A stretch of DNA of 32,947 nucleotides from Pelomonas sp046294815. Lineage in GTDB: Bacteria > Pseudomonadota > Gammaproteobacteria > Burkholderiales > Burkholderiaceae_C. The position numbers were made by a program, and so were the translations under genes. A model generated the notes under the pieces. The model worked only from the letters and a program-made list of their open reading frames with translations. It had not been told where the DNA came from and did not search any database. This document shows, piece after piece, positions 8,463 through 17,593 of this stretch; within the stretch, counting starts at the first letter, position 1; every line of letters begins with the position of its first letter. Location of the stretch: NCBI GenBank assembly GCA_046294815.1, contig JBKBOJ010000035.1, forward strand, positions 1 to 32,947. Direction: 5' to 3'.

Positions 8463-9491
8463 ATGAGCCCGACACCCGTCGCGCTCTCCGAACTGATCGC
8501 CGCCTTGGGCGGCGATTTGCTTGGTGGGCCCGAAACGCGCATTGCCCGCATCGCGCCGCTGGACGAGGCCGACGAGCACAGCATCGCCTTCCTTGCCAAC
8601 CCGCGCTACCAGGCCCAGCTCGCGACCACGCGCGCGGCCTGCGTCATCGTTGCGCCGGCGCTGGCGCAAGCTGCGGCAGCGCGCGGCGCGGCCATCGTCA
8701 CGCCCGACCCCTACCTGTACTTTGCCCGCCTCACGCAATGGTGGGCCGCGCGCACGCGGCCGGCTGCCGTGGTCGGCGTGCACCCCAGCGCCGTCGTGTC
8801 GCCCGAGGCCAGCCTGGGGCAGGGCGTGGAGATCGGCCCGCTGGCCGTCATCGAGGCGGGTGCCGTCATCGGTGATGGCGCGCGCATCGGCGCGCACTGC
8901 GTGATCGAGCGCAATGCCCAGGTCGGCGCAGCCACGCGCCTGGCGCCGCGGGTGGTGCTGGGCTACGACTGCCGCATCGGCGCGCGCGGCATCGTGCACA
9001 GCGGCGTGGTCATCGGTGCGGACGGCTTCGGCTTCGCGCCGTCCAGCCAGGGCTACGTGAAGATCGAGCAGTTGGGCGCCGTCGTCATCGGCGACGACGT
9101 CGAGATCGGTGCCAACACCTGCATCGACCGCGGCGCGCTGAGCGACACCGTCATTGAGGACGGCGTCAAGCTCGACAACCTGATCCAGATCGCGCACAAC
9201 GTCCACATCGGCCGCAATACCGCGATGGCGGGCTGCGGTGCCATCGCGGGCTCGACGCGGATCGGTGCGAACTGCACCATCGGTGGCGCGGTCAACATCA
9301 TCGGCCACCTGAGCATCGTGGACGGCGTGCACATCACGGCCGGCACGTTGGTCACGCGGGACATCACCCAGCCCGGCGCCTACAGCGGCGCCTATCCCTT
9401 TGAAGACAATGCCAGCTGGCAGAAGAACGCGGCAACGCTGCGCCAGCTCCACAGCCTGAGAGAGCGTGTCCGCGCGCTTGAGAAGAAATGA
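8463..9491 (+). CDS. lpxD: UDP-3-O-acylglucosamine N-acyltransferase
   Basis: LpxD adds the second acyl chain to UDP-glucosamine in lipid A synthesis. The 342-residue product has the N-terminal uridine-binding domain (about residues 1-100). A left-handed beta-helix of hexapeptide repeats follows (many IG-, VIG- and IGAN-type repeats), including the QIAHNVHIG segment with the catalytic histidine. A short C-terminal helix completes it. Length matches E. coli (341). The stop overlaps the fabZ ATG by four bases (ATGA). Confidence 0.96.
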   Translation: MSPTPVALSELIAALGGDLLGGPETRIARIAPLDEADEHSIAFLANPRYQAQLATTRAACVIVAPALAQAAAARGAAIVTPDPYLYFARLTQWWAARTRPAAVVGVHPSAVVSPEASLGQGVEIGPLAVIEAGAVIGDGARIGAHCVIERNAQVGAATRLAPRVVLGYDCRIGARGIVHSGVVIGADGFGFAPSSQGYVKIEQLGAVVIGDDVEIGANTCIDRGALSDTVIEDGVKLDNLIQIAHNVHIGRNTAMAGCGAIAGSTRIGANCTIGGAVNIIGHLSIVDGVHITAGTLVTRDITQPGAYSGAYPFEDNASWQKNAATLRQLHSLRERVRALEKK

Positions 9492-9949
9492 CGACTGACA
9501 CGATCACGATGGACATCCACGACATCCTCAAGCGCCTGCCGCACCGCTATCCCATCCTGCTGGTGGACCGCGTCGTGGAGCTGGTCAAGGGCGAGCGCAT
9601 CCGCGCGATCAAGAACGTGTCGATCAACGAGCCGTTCTTCCTCGGCCATTTCCCGCACCGCCCGGTCATGCCCGGCGTGCTCATCCTCGAGGCCCTGGCC
9701 CAGGCCGCGACGCTGCTGGCCATCGAGAGCGTGGGCATCACGCTGGACGACAACTCGGTCGTCTACTTCGCCGGCATCGACGGTGCCCGCTTCAAGCGCC
9801 CGGTCGAGCCTGGCGACCAACTGGTGCTGGAGGTGACGCTGGGCCGGGCCAAGGCCGGCATCTACAAGTTCACCGCCCGCGCGTTGGTGGGCGACCAGCT
9901 GGCGGCAGAAGCCGAGCTGATGTGCACGATGCGTCGCATCGAGGCCTGA
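9488..9949 (+). CDS. fabZ: 3-hydroxyacyl-ACP dehydratase FabZ
   Basis: FabZ removes water from 3-hydroxyacyl-ACP in fatty acid elongation and competes with LpxA for 3-hydroxyacyl-ACP, so it sets the balance between phospholipid and lipid A. The 153-residue product is a hotdog fold. It shows LPHRYPILLVDRV and GHFPHRPVMPGVLILEALAQ, which contains the catalytic His and Glu. ATG 9488 overlaps the lpxD stop; a second in-frame ATG at 9509 is an alternative start. It sits between lpxD and lpxA as usual. Confidence 0.96.
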   Translation: MTTDTITMDIHDILKRLPHRYPILLVDRVVELVKGERIRAIKNVSINEPFFLGHFPHRPVMPGVLILEALAQAATLLAIESVGITLDDNSVVYFAGIDGARFKRPVEPGDQLVLEVTLGRAKAGIYKFTARALVGDQLAAEAELMCTMRRIEA

Positions 9950-9960
9950 AGGAAGGCGCG

Positions 9961-10749
9961 ATGGCCATCCATCCCACCGCCGTCGTCGATCCGGCCGCCG
10001 AGCTGGACAGCAGCGTCGAGGTCGGTGCCTACACGCTGATCGGCCCGCACGTGAAGATCGGCGCGGGCACCAAGGTCGGCCCGCATGTCGTCATCGAAGG
10101 CCACACCACCATCGGCCGCGACAACACCTTCTTCCAGTTCAGCTCCATCGGCGCGGCCAACCAGGACAAGAAGTACGCTGGCGAGCCCACCACGCTGGTC
10201 ATCGGCGACCGCAACACCATCCGCGAGTTCTGCACGCTGAACGTCGGCACTGTGCAGGATCGCGGCGAAACCACGGTGGGCGACGACAACTGGATCATGG
10301 CCTATTGCCACGTCGCGCATGACGTGGTCATTGGCAACGATTGCGTGCTGGCCAATGGCGCCACACTGGCCGGCCATGTGCGTGTGGGCAACCATGTCAC
10401 CATCGGCGGCCTGACCGGCGTGCTGCAGCGCATGCGCATCGGCGACCACGCGATGATCGGTTTCCAGGCCCATGTGGCGCAGGACGTGCCGCCATTCTTG
10501 ACGGTGGATGGCAACCCGCTCGTCGCGCGCGCCGTCAATCTGGTGGGCCTGAAGCGCCGCGACTTCAGCGCCGAACGCATCGGCGTCATCCGTCAAATGC
10601 ACAAACTGCTCTACCGCAGCGGCCACACGCTGGACGAGGCCATGGCGGCCATCGCGGCGTTGCGGGGCAGCGAGGGCGGTGCGGCGGATGCCGACATTGC
10701 CAACATGCTGGATTTCCTCGCCGCGTCCACCCGCGGCATTGTTCGGTAG
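9961..10749 (+). CDS. lpxA: UDP-N-acetylglucosamine O-acyltransferase
   Basis: LpxA catalyses the first step of lipid A synthesis, moving an acyl group from ACP to UDP-GlcNAc. The product is 262 residues, identical in length to E. coli. Left-handed beta-helix hexapeptide repeats fill the first two thirds. The CHVAHD segment carries the conserved active-site His, and a C-terminal helical domain follows. The start at 9961 is chosen because it follows an AAGGAAGG ribosome-binding site and gives the family N-terminus MAIHPTAVV; the frame is open 39 bases further upstream. Confidence 0.96.
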   Translation: MAIHPTAVVDPAAELDSSVEVGAYTLIGPHVKIGAGTKVGPHVVIEGHTTIGRDNTFFQFSSIGAANQDKKYAGEPTTLVIGDRNTIREFCTLNVGTVQDRGETTVGDDNWIMAYCHVAHDVVIGNDCVLANGATLAGHVRVGNHVTIGGLTGVLQRMRIGDHAMIGFQAHVAQDVPPFLTVDGNPLVARAVNLVGLKRRDFSAERIGVIRQMHKLLYRSGHTLDEAMAAIAALRGSEGGAADADIANMLDFLAASTRGIVR

Positions 10750-10752
10750 CTG

Positions 10753-11877
10753 ATGCAGACCGCGCCCCGCCTCGGCATGGTGGCCGGCGAGGCCAGCGGC
10801 GACCTGCTGGCTGGCCTGCTGCTGCAAGGCTTGCGCGAACGCTGGCCCGGGCTGAAGTCCGCAGGCATTGGCGGCCCCAAGATGATGGCCCAGGGCTTCG
10901 AGACCTGGTGGCCGCACAGCAAGCTGTCCATCTTTGGCTACGTCGACGCGCTGCTAAACCTCCGCGAGCTGCTGTCCATCCGTCAGCAACTGGGCAAGCG
11001 CCTGCTCGCCAGCCGGCCCGACGTCTTCATCGGCGTCGATGCGCCCGACTTCAACTTCGGCCTGGAGACGCGGCTGCGCGAGGCGGGCATCAAGACTGTG
11101 CACTTCGTCTGCCCGTCCATCTGGGCCTGGCGGCCCGAGCGCATCGAGAAGATTCGCGCCGCGGCCGACCATGTGCTGTGCCTGTTCCCGTTCGAGCCCG
11201 AGATCCTGCACCGCGCCGGCATCGGTGCGACCTACGTGGGACATCCGCTGGCCGACGCCATCGCGATGGAGCCGCCGCGCGCGGCGTCGCGCGAGAGCCT
11301 CGGTCTGTCTGAAGACGACACCGTCATCGCGCTGCTGCCCGGCAGCCGCAAGAGCGAGATCCACTACATCGCGCCGGCGCTGATCGGTGCCGCCAAGCGG
11401 ATGGCCCAACCCGGCCGACGCTTCGTGATGCCCGTCGTGCCGGGTCTGCGCGGCCGGGTCGAGCCGTTGCTGCAGGGCGCCGACATCCAGCTCGTCGATG
11501 GCCAGTCGCATGCGGTGCTGGCAGCCTGCGATCTGGCCCTGGTGGCCAGCGGTACGGCCGCGCTGGAGGCGGCGCTGTTCAAGCGCCCCATGGTGATCGC
11601 CTACCGGATGAACCGGCTGAACTGGTGGCGCATGAAGGACAAGGCTTTGCTGCCCTGGGTGGGCCTGCCCAACATCCTGGCGCGCGAGTTCGTCGTGCCC
11701 GAGCTGATCCAGCACGCGTGCACGCCGGAGAACCTGGCCCGCGAGGCCGAGGCCTGGCTGGCCGATGCACCGCGCCGCGCCGCGGTGCAGCAACGCTTTG
11801 CCCAACTCCACGAACGGCTGCGCCAGAACACGGCGCAGCGGGCCGCCGATGCCATTGCGACGCTCCTCCAGGCCTGA
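10753..11877 (+). CDS. lpxB: Lipid-A-disaccharide synthase
   Basis: LpxB is a GT19 glycosyltransferase that joins lipid X to UDP-2,3-diacylglucosamine to form the lipid A disaccharide. The 374-residue product shows the N-terminal VAGEASGDLLAG motif, IGGPKM, CPSIWAWRPERI, LPGSRKSEI and the C-terminal VASGTAALEAAL donor-binding segment. It begins three bases after lpxA and its last 29 bases overlap the start of rnhB. Length is near the usual 380. Confidence 0.96.
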   Translation: MQTAPRLGMVAGEASGDLLAGLLLQGLRERWPGLKSAGIGGPKMMAQGFETWWPHSKLSIFGYVDALLNLRELLSIRQQLGKRLLASRPDVFIGVDAPDFNFGLETRLREAGIKTVHFVCPSIWAWRPERIEKIRAAADHVLCLFPFEPEILHRAGIGATYVGHPLADAIAMEPPRAASRESLGLSEDDTVIALLPGSRKSEIHYIAPALIGAAKRMAQPGRRFVMPVVPGLRGRVEPLLQGADIQLVDGQSHAVLAACDLALVASGTAALEAALFKRPMVIAYRMNRLNWWRMKDKALLPWVGLPNILAREFVVPELIQHACTPENLAREAEAWLADAPRRAAVQQRFAQLHERLRQNTAQRAADAIATLLQA

Positions 11878-12466
11878 GCAGGCATCCCTGGACTGGACGC
11901 CCGCCGGCCTGATCGCCGGCGTGGATGAGGCCGGCCGCGGGCCGCTGGCCGGGCCGGTGTTTGCGGCCGCCGTCATCCTGGACGACCTGAACCCCATTGC
12001 CGGCCTGGCAGACTCCAAGGCGCTGACCGCCGCCAAGCGTGCGCGGCTGTACGACGAGATCCGCGCCAAGGCGCTGAGCTGCTGCATCGCCCAGGCCAGC
12101 ATCGAGGAGATCGATCGCCTGAACATCCTGCAGGCGACGATGCTGGCCATGCAGCGGGCGGTGATGGGCTTGCGCCTGAAGCCGGCGCTGGTGCGCGTGG
12201 ACGGCAACCGCCTCCCGGTGCTGCCCATGGCGGCCGAGGCCGTCGTGAAAGGTGACGCCACCGTGCCGGCCATCTCGGCGGCCAGCATCCTGGCCAAGGT
12301 CGCGCGCGACCTGTTCTGCGAGCAGATGCATCAGAGCCATCCGCAATACGGCTTCGCCACGCACAAAGGCTATGGCACGGCCGAACACCTGGCGGCGCTG
12401 AAGGAGCATGGCGCCAGCCCCTGGCATCGCCGCAGCTTTGCGCCCGTCCGGGAGCATCTGCGATGA
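11849..12466 (+). CDS. rnhB: Ribonuclease HII
   Basis: RNase HII cuts RNA in RNA/DNA hybrids, including single misincorporated ribonucleotides. The 205-residue product has the catalytic VDEAGRGPLAGPV motif (Asp26, Glu27), LADSKALT, the central VDGN segment with a further active-site Asp, and KGDATVPAISAASILAKVARD. The frame is open upstream to 11765 within lpxB, but ATG 11849 gives a family-sized product. The overlap with lpxB (29 bases) and with the next gene (ATGA) shows a tightly packed operon. Confidence 0.94.
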   Translation: MPLRRSSRPEQASLDWTPAGLIAGVDEAGRGPLAGPVFAAAVILDDLNPIAGLADSKALTAAKRARLYDEIRAKALSCCIAQASIEEIDRLNILQATMLAMQRAVMGLRLKPALVRVDGNRLPVLPMAAEAVVKGDATVPAISAASILAKVARDLFCEQMHQSHPQYGFATHKGYGTAEHLAALKEHGASPWHRRSFAPVREHLR

Positions 12467-13269
12467 GCACGCAAGTCCTGCACATCAGCTCCCGCGACAA
12501 CCCGGCGCTGGTGCGGCTGCGCAAGCTGACAGCCGACGCCGGCGCCTACCGCAAGACCGGCAGCGTCTGGATCGAGGGCGACCACCTGCTGCGCGCGGCC
12601 CTGCAGCGCGGCTGGACACCGGCGCTGGTCGTGCTGACCGACGCGGCCCTGCAGGACGGCGCACTGGCGCGCCTGGCCGAAGCCGCTCCGCGCGCCCTGG
12701 TCGTGCCCACCGCGCTGTTCAAGGGCCTGAGCGGCCTGGAGTCGCCCGCGCAGATTGGTGCCGAGCTGACGCTGCCGCCGGCACCAGCCATCGATCCCCA
12801 GGCCGCCAGCGTGGTGCTGGACCGCTTGCAGGACGCCGGCAACGTGGGTGCCATCCTGCGCAGCGCGGCGGCTTTCGGCGTGCGCCAGGTGCTGGCGCTG
12901 AAGGGCACGGCGGCGCTGTGGTCGCCCAAGGTCATGCGCTCCGGGCAGGGTGCGCATTTCGGGCTGCGCCTGTGCGAAGGCCTGTCCGCCGACGACCTTG
13001 CCGGCCTTGCCGTGCCGCTGATCGCCACCAGCCCCCATACCGAGCACCGGCTGGACCGCGTGCGGCTGCCCGACCCCTGTGCCTGGGTCATGGGGCACGA
13101 GGGCCAGGGGGTGTCGCCGGCGCTGATGGCGCGCTGTGCGTTGACCGTGGGCATTCCGCAGCCGGGAGGTGAGGAGTCGCTGAACGTCGCGGCGGCTGCC
13201 GCGATCTGCCTTTACGAGAGCGAACGGCAGCGTCAGCGAGGGGGGGAGGGCAGCACCCCTAGAAGATGA
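12463..13269 (+). CDS. TrmH/SpoU-family RNA 2'-O-ribose methyltransferase
   Basis: This looks like a SpoU-class (SPOUT) enzyme that methylates a 2'-hydroxyl in rRNA or tRNA using S-adenosylmethionine. The 268-residue product has an N-terminal substrate-binding domain (SRDNPALVRLRKL...RKTGSVWIEGDHLL). The three class motifs follow: LDRLQDAGNVGAILRSAAAFGV, WVMGHEGQGVS and IPQPGGEESLNVAAAAAICLYE, which form the trefoil-knot cofactor site. The exact target base cannot be told from sequence. The start overlaps the rnhB stop. The stop codon lies at the edge of a Fur-box-like sequence serving hemP. Confidence 0.9.
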   Translation: MSTQVLHISSRDNPALVRLRKLTADAGAYRKTGSVWIEGDHLLRAALQRGWTPALVVLTDAALQDGALARLAEAAPRALVVPTALFKGLSGLESPAQIGAELTLPPAPAIDPQAASVVLDRLQDAGNVGAILRSAAAFGVRQVLALKGTAALWSPKVMRSGQGAHFGLRLCEGLSADDLAGLAVPLIATSPHTEHRLDRVRLPDPCAWVMGHEGQGVSPALMARCALTVGIPQPGGEESLNVAAAAAICLYESERQRQRGGEGSTPRR

Positions 13270-13298
13270 GAATTACTTGCATTTGATAATTAATCTCA
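13267..13298 (+). promoter_or_regulatory. Fur-box-like operator upstream of hemP
   Basis: TGATAAT-T-AATCTCA (13284-13298) matches the Fur 7-1-7 inverted-repeat model TGATAAT-N-ATTATCA at 7/7 and 5/7. A second, weaker half-site pair starts with TGAGAAT at 13267. The stretch is AT-rich within a GC-rich region and lies 13 bases before the hemP ATG, where a Fur repressor would block transcription. Iron-responsive control is inferred from this and from the downstream gene. Confidence 0.6.
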
Positions 13299-13311
13299 TT
13301 AAAGTCGGGTC

Positions 13312-13500
13312 ATGCTTGTTGAACCCGACCCGCCCAAGCCCGTCGCGCCATCGGCTCAGGCGCGCGCCGACACAGCCGCTCCCCGTCGCATCGACAGCGC
13401 CGCGCTGCTGAGCCCCCGCGGCGAGGTGCACATCGTCCACCAGCAGCAGGTCTACCGCCTGCGTGTGACCAGACAGGGCAAGCTGATCTTGACCAAGTAG
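13312..13500 (+). CDS. hemP: Hemin uptake protein HemP
   Basis: This 62-residue protein carries the HemP family signature in its C-terminal half: DSAALLSPRGEVHIVHQQQ followed by YRLRVTRQGKLILTK at the extreme end. HemP is a small protein found with haem-uptake loci and is usually Fur-repressed; its exact biochemical role is poorly defined. A Fur-box-like site lies just upstream. No haem receptor or ABC transporter gene is adjacent, so here it is detached from the usual hmu genes. The ATG is at 13312; no strong ribosome-binding site is visible beyond AAAGTCGGGT. Confidence 0.88.
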   Translation: MLVEPDPPKPVAPSAQARADTAAPRRIDSAALLSPRGEVHIVHQQQVYRLRVTRQGKLILTK

Positions 13501-13603
13501 CCCTTTGCAACGACCTTTCCCCTCGACATCCGCGCCAGCCAGGCGCAGCCAGCCCGCGCTCTTCGTGCCGGAGTGATCGCGCTCCGCGTTGGAGGCTTGA
13601 TCC

Positions 13604-14788
13604 ATGGCTGATGCCTGCTGCGCCGCCCATGCGGCATTACCCGTCCGCGCCGGTTCGCGCCGCCGCCGCTTGTGGGAACTGGGCAGTCACGCGCACTGTC
13701 CTGTCATCGGTGTCTGCGTGCCGCTGCAGCGCGTGCGCCAGTTGGCGAAGAAGCTGTTGGTGCTGCAAGGGAACGAGGACGACTACACCCTGCATTGCAG
13801 CCTGGTGACGGCGGCTGCGCGGCGCAACGCGGTGGCGGAGGCGTTGCAGAAGGAGCTGGAGCAACGCTTCGCGCTGGACGTGCGCGCGGCGGCCAAGCTC
13901 AAGTGTCGTGATGGCCTGATGGCCTGGTGGCGGGCGCGTGCCGTCGGTGGCGAGATCGCCGGCGCGCTGTGGGCAACGCTCACGCATGCCCGCTGCGATG
14001 AGTGGCTGGAGATGCGCGTGCTGGGCCAGGTGCACATGCTGCAGCACCAGTTGGGTGCCGCGCAGCGCGTGGACGTGACGCGCTATCGCGAGCTGGCCGC
14101 CGAGCACCGCGCGCTGGCGCGCGACTACGCCGAGGTGCAGCGCCGCGTGACAGCCTGGAGCCAGGAGCGCGCCCGTGAGCAGCAGGCCTGGGAGCAGGCC
14201 CGCATGCAGGACCGTGCCGCATTGATCGCGCTGCAGACGCAGCTGGCGCAGGCCCTGGAGCAGTTGCAGCACTGGCAGGCGGTGCATCCCGACTTGCCGG
14301 AGCGCGAGGCGCTGCGCGAGCGCCTGGCCGAACAGGTGGAACGCAACCAGGCCCTGCAGCGCGAGGTCAACCGCCTGTCCTCCCGCTTGCCGGCGGCGCT
14401 GGAGATGGCTCCGTCCGCGCCGCCGCCCGCGCCCATGCAGGCCGTGGCCCATCCCGTACGGCTGCCCCACCGGGTGGTGCTGTGCGTGGGCGGGCGCGGT
14501 GGCAGCGTGCCGCAGTACCGCCAGGCGGTGGAGGGCTGCGGCGCGCAGTTTCTCCACCACGACGGCGGTGAAGAGCACAAGCCGGCGCAGCTGGAGCCGC
14601 AGCTGGCCGCGGCCGACCTGGTCATCTGCCAGACCGGTTGCATCAGCCACGACGCCTACTGGCGCGTGAAGGAGCACTGCAAGCGCCACCGCAAGCGCTG
14701 CGTCTTCGTCGAGACGCCCAGCCGCAGTGCCTTCGAACGTGCGCTGCAACTCGCGGTCGCGGGCGAAGGCAGCGCGCCTCCGCCCTGA
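13604..14788 (+). CDS. DUF2325 domain protein with coiled-coil middle
   Basis: The 394-residue product has three parts. The N-terminal domain contains HCPVIGVCVPLQRVRQLAKK. The middle (about residues 150-265) is rich in Q, E, R and A with heptad-like spacing and is probably coiled coil. A proline-rich linker follows. The C-terminal DUF2325 domain (about 285-385) contains VVLCVGGRGGSVPQYRQ, DLVICQTGCISHDAYW and a Lys/Arg/His/Cys cluster. The function of DUF2325 is unknown. GGAGG at 13591-13595 fixes the ATG at 13604. It follows hemP by 103 bases and may share its iron-dependent promoter, which is inference. Confidence 0.85.
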   Translation: MADACCAAHAALPVRAGSRRRRLWELGSHAHCPVIGVCVPLQRVRQLAKKLLVLQGNEDDYTLHCSLVTAAARRNAVAEALQKELEQRFALDVRAAAKLKCRDGLMAWWRARAVGGEIAGALWATLTHARCDEWLEMRVLGQVHMLQHQLGAAQRVDVTRYRELAAEHRALARDYAEVQRRVTAWSQERAREQQAWEQARMQDRAALIALQTQLAQALEQLQHWQAVHPDLPEREALRERLAEQVERNQALQREVNRLSSRLPAALEMAPSAPPPAPMQAVAHPVRLPHRVVLCVGGRGGSVPQYRQAVEGCGAQFLHHDGGEEHKPAQLEPQLAAADLVICQTGCISHDAYWRVKEHCKRHRKRCVFVETPSRSAFERALQLAVAGEGSAPPP

Positions 14789-14861
14789 GGGGAAGCCCCC
14801 AGCGGCGTCCACGCGCGTCGGTCGCAAACTGCGGGCGTTGCAGTTCTGCGGAGATTGGCTC

Positions 14862-16121
14862 ATGCCTCCGGTTGCCTCGCCCCATCAGCTCGCGCGTCGC
14901 GCCATCGCCCTCGTCCTGGCGGGCGGCCGCGGCTCACGCCTCAAACAGCTCACCGATTCGCGCGCCAAGCCCGCGGTCTATTTCGGCGGCAAGTTCCGCA
15001 TCATCGATTTCGCGCTGTCCAACTGCGTCAACAGCGGCATCCGCCGCATCGGCGTCGTCACCCAGTACAAGAGCCATTCGCTGCTGCGCCACATTCAGCG
15101 CGGCTGGAGCTTTCTGCGCGCCGAGTTGAACGAGACGGTGGACCTGATGCCCGCGCAGCAGCGGGTGGATGAGGAGAGCTGGTACCGCGGCACTGCCGAT
15201 GCGGTCTACCAGAACCTGGACATCATCCAGAGCACCGGGGCCGAGTACATCGTCGTGCTGGCGGGCGACCACATTTACAAGATGGACTACTCCAACATGT
15301 TGGCCGACCATGTCGCCACGGGCGCTGGCTGCACGGTGGGCTGCATCGAGGTGCCCAAGGCGGAGGCCACCGCCTTTGGCGTCATGGCAGTCGACGATGC
15401 GCGCCATATCACCGCCTTCAAGGAGAAGCCTGCCGACCCGCCCTGCATCCCCGGCCGCGAAGACACCTGCCTGGCCAGCATGGGGATCTACGTCTTCAAT
15501 GCCGACTACCTCTACCGCCTGCTGGCCGAAGACCTGGCCGACGCCAGCTCCAGCCACGACTTTGGCAAGGACGTGATCCCCAAGACCGTGGCCGAGGGCC
15601 GCGCCGTGGCCCACCCGTTCGGCATGAGCTGCATCATGAATCCCAACGGCGCCACGCCCTACTGGCGCGACGTGGGCACGCTGGACGCGTTCTGGGCCGC
15701 CAACCTGGACCTGGCCTCCATCAGCCCCGAGCTGGACATCTACGACACCGACTGGCCGATCTGGACTTACCAGCGCCAGCTGCCGCCGGCCAAGTTCATC
15801 CCCGACCACAACGGCATGCATGGCATGACGGTGAACACCATCGTCAGCGGCGGCTGCATCGTGTCGGGCTCGCACGTGGTGCACTCGGTGCTGTTCAACA
15901 ACGTGCGCATCCGCAGCTTCTGCAACATCCATCAGTGCGTGTTGCTGCCCGGTGTCAGTGTGGGGCGGCACTGCCGGCTGACCAAGGTGATCGTCGACCG
16001 CGGCTGCGAGATCCCCGACGGCCTGGTCGTCGGCGAGGACGCCAAGCTCGACGCCGCCCGCTTCGAGCGCACCGACAGCGGCGTCGTGCTCATCACCAAG
16101 CACATGTTGGCCAAGCTCTGA
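14862..16121 (+). CDS. glgC: Glucose-1-phosphate adenylyltransferase
   Basis: GlgC makes ADP-glucose from glucose-1-phosphate and ATP, the controlled step of bacterial glycogen synthesis. The 419-residue product has the nucleotidyltransferase motif VLAGGRGSRLKQLT, the activator-site region KPAVYFGGKFRIIDF, WYRGTADAVYQN, AGDHIYKMDY and a C-terminal beta-helix domain. The start ATG 14862 follows GGAG at 14850-14853. The frame is open to 14727 but that would overlap the DUF2325 gene. glgA begins two bases after its stop, so the two form an operon. Confidence 0.96.
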   Translation: MPPVASPHQLARRAIALVLAGGRGSRLKQLTDSRAKPAVYFGGKFRIIDFALSNCVNSGIRRIGVVTQYKSHSLLRHIQRGWSFLRAELNETVDLMPAQQRVDEESWYRGTADAVYQNLDIIQSTGAEYIVVLAGDHIYKMDYSNMLADHVATGAGCTVGCIEVPKAEATAFGVMAVDDARHITAFKEKPADPPCIPGREDTCLASMGIYVFNADYLYRLLAEDLADASSSHDFGKDVIPKTVAEGRAVAHPFGMSCIMNPNGATPYWRDVGTLDAFWAANLDLASISPELDIYDTDWPIWTYQRQLPPAKFIPDHNGMHGMTVNTIVSGGCIVSGSHVVHSVLFNNVRIRSFCNIHQCVLLPGVSVGRHCRLTKVIVDRGCEIPDGLVVGEDAKLDAARFERTDSGVVLITKHMLAKL

Positions 16122-16123
16122 TC

Positions 16124-17593
16124 ATGCGCGTGCTGCAAGTCAGCGCGGAGCTGTTCCCGCTGCTGAAGACTGGCGGCCTGGCCGACGTGGCTGGTGCGCT
16201 GCCCGCCGCACTGGCGGCGGCCGGCGCCGAGCCGCGCCTGTTGGTGCCGGGCTTTCCGGCCATCCGCGAATCGCTGAGCGAGGAATGCGCCGTCGCGCCC
16301 GTCGCGCTGCCGTGGAGCGAGGGGAGGGCGGCGCTGCTGCGCGGCTGCCTGCCGGGCTTTGCGATGCCGGTCTATGTGCTGGACGCACCGGGCCTGTTCG
16401 ATCGCCCCGGCAATCCCTATGGCGATGCGGCCGGCGTGGCCTATGCCGACAACCACCGCCGCTTTGCGCTGCTGGGCCTGGCGGCCGCGCGTCTGGCCGA
16501 GGGCGTGGATGCCGCCTGGCGGCCGCAGATCGTCCATGCGCACGACTGGCACGCCGCCCTGGCCTGCGCCCATGTCGCGGCGAGCCGTGCGCGCCGCCGC
16601 ACTGACGCGCGCACCGTCTTCACGGTGCACAACCTGGCCTACCAGGGGCTATTCCCGGCCGAGCTGTTCTGCGAGCTGGGCCTGCCGCCGCAGCACTACG
16701 CCGTCGAGGGCCTGGAGTTCTACGGCCAGGTGAGCTTCATGAAGGCCGGCCTGCATTTCGCCGATGCGATCACAACGGTCAGTCCGAGCTATGCAAAGGA
16801 GATCCAGACGCCCGAGCAGGGCTGCGGCCTGGATGGGCTGCTGCGCCGCCGCGCCGATGTGCTGCATGGCATCTTGAACGGTGTGGACTACGCCATCTGG
16901 TCGCCCGCGCACGACCGCAGCATCGCCCAGGTCTACAGCCTCGCGCAGCCTGAGGGCAAGGCCGCCTGCAAGGCCGCGCTGCAGCGCGAGTGCGGTCTGG
17001 ACGTCAAGCCCGAGGCGCTGCTGTTCGGTGTCGTCAGCCGCCTGACCGAGCAGAAGGGCTTGCCGCTCGTGCTCGAAGCATTGAACGATCTGCTCGACGC
17101 CGGTGGTCAGTTGGTCGTCCTCGGCGCCGGCGATGCGCGCTTGGAAGCCGCCTTCTCCCACGCAGCCGCGGCGCACCCCGGCAAGGTGGCCCGGCGCACC
17201 GGCGTCGACGAGGACCTGGCCCACCGCATCTATGCCGGCAGCGACGTGATGCTGGTGCCCAGCCGCTTCGAACCCTGTGGCCTGACCCAGCTCTATGGCC
17301 TGAGCTATGGCGCGCTGCCGCTGGTGCATCGCGTCGGCGGCCTGGCCGACACGGTGGTCGACACCACGCTGGAGGACCTGGCCGCTGGCACCGCCACCGG
17401 CTTCGTCTTCAATGCCTTCACGGCCGAGGCCTATCGCCGTGCACTGCGCCGCGCCTTCGCGCTGTGGAGTCGGCCCGCGTACTGGGCGCGGGTGCGCAGC
17501 GCCGCCATGGCGCAGCGTTTTGGCTGGGAGGGGCCCGCCGCGCGCTATGTGGCGCTGTACGAGGCGCTGCTGGGGCGCCGCGCTGCCCTCTGA
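16124..17593 (+). CDS. glgA: Glycogen synthase (ADP-glucose, GT5)
   Basis: GlgA transfers glucose from ADP-glucose to the non-reducing end of the growing alpha-1,4-glucan. The 489-residue product has the donor-binding KTGGL motif at residues 15-19, HAHDWHAAL, VFTVHNLAYQG, NGVDYAIWSP and the C-terminal SRFEPCGLTQLYGLSYG segment with catalytic Glu and Cys. Length is near E. coli (477). ATG 16124 lies just after the glgC stop. No branching enzyme, debranching enzyme or phosphorylase is found in the window, so the rest of the pathway must lie elsewhere. Confidence 0.96.
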   Translation: MRVLQVSAELFPLLKTGGLADVAGALPAALAAAGAEPRLLVPGFPAIRESLSEECAVAPVALPWSEGRAALLRGCLPGFAMPVYVLDAPGLFDRPGNPYGDAAGVAYADNHRRFALLGLAAARLAEGVDAAWRPQIVHAHDWHAALACAHVAASRARRRTDARTVFTVHNLAYQGLFPAELFCELGLPPQHYAVEGLEFYGQVSFMKAGLHFADAITTVSPSYAKEIQTPEQGCGLDGLLRRRADVLHGILNGVDYAIWSPAHDRSIAQVYSLAQPEGKAACKAALQRECGLDVKPEALLFGVVSRLTEQKGLPLVLEALNDLLDAGGQLVVLGAGDARLEAAFSHAAAAHPGKVARRTGVDEDLAHRIYAGSDVMLVPSRFEPCGLTQLYGLSYGALPLVHRVGGLADTVVDTTLEDLAAGTATGFVFNAFTAEAYRRALRRAFALWSRPAYWARVRSAAMAQRFGWEGPAARYVALYEALLGRRAAL

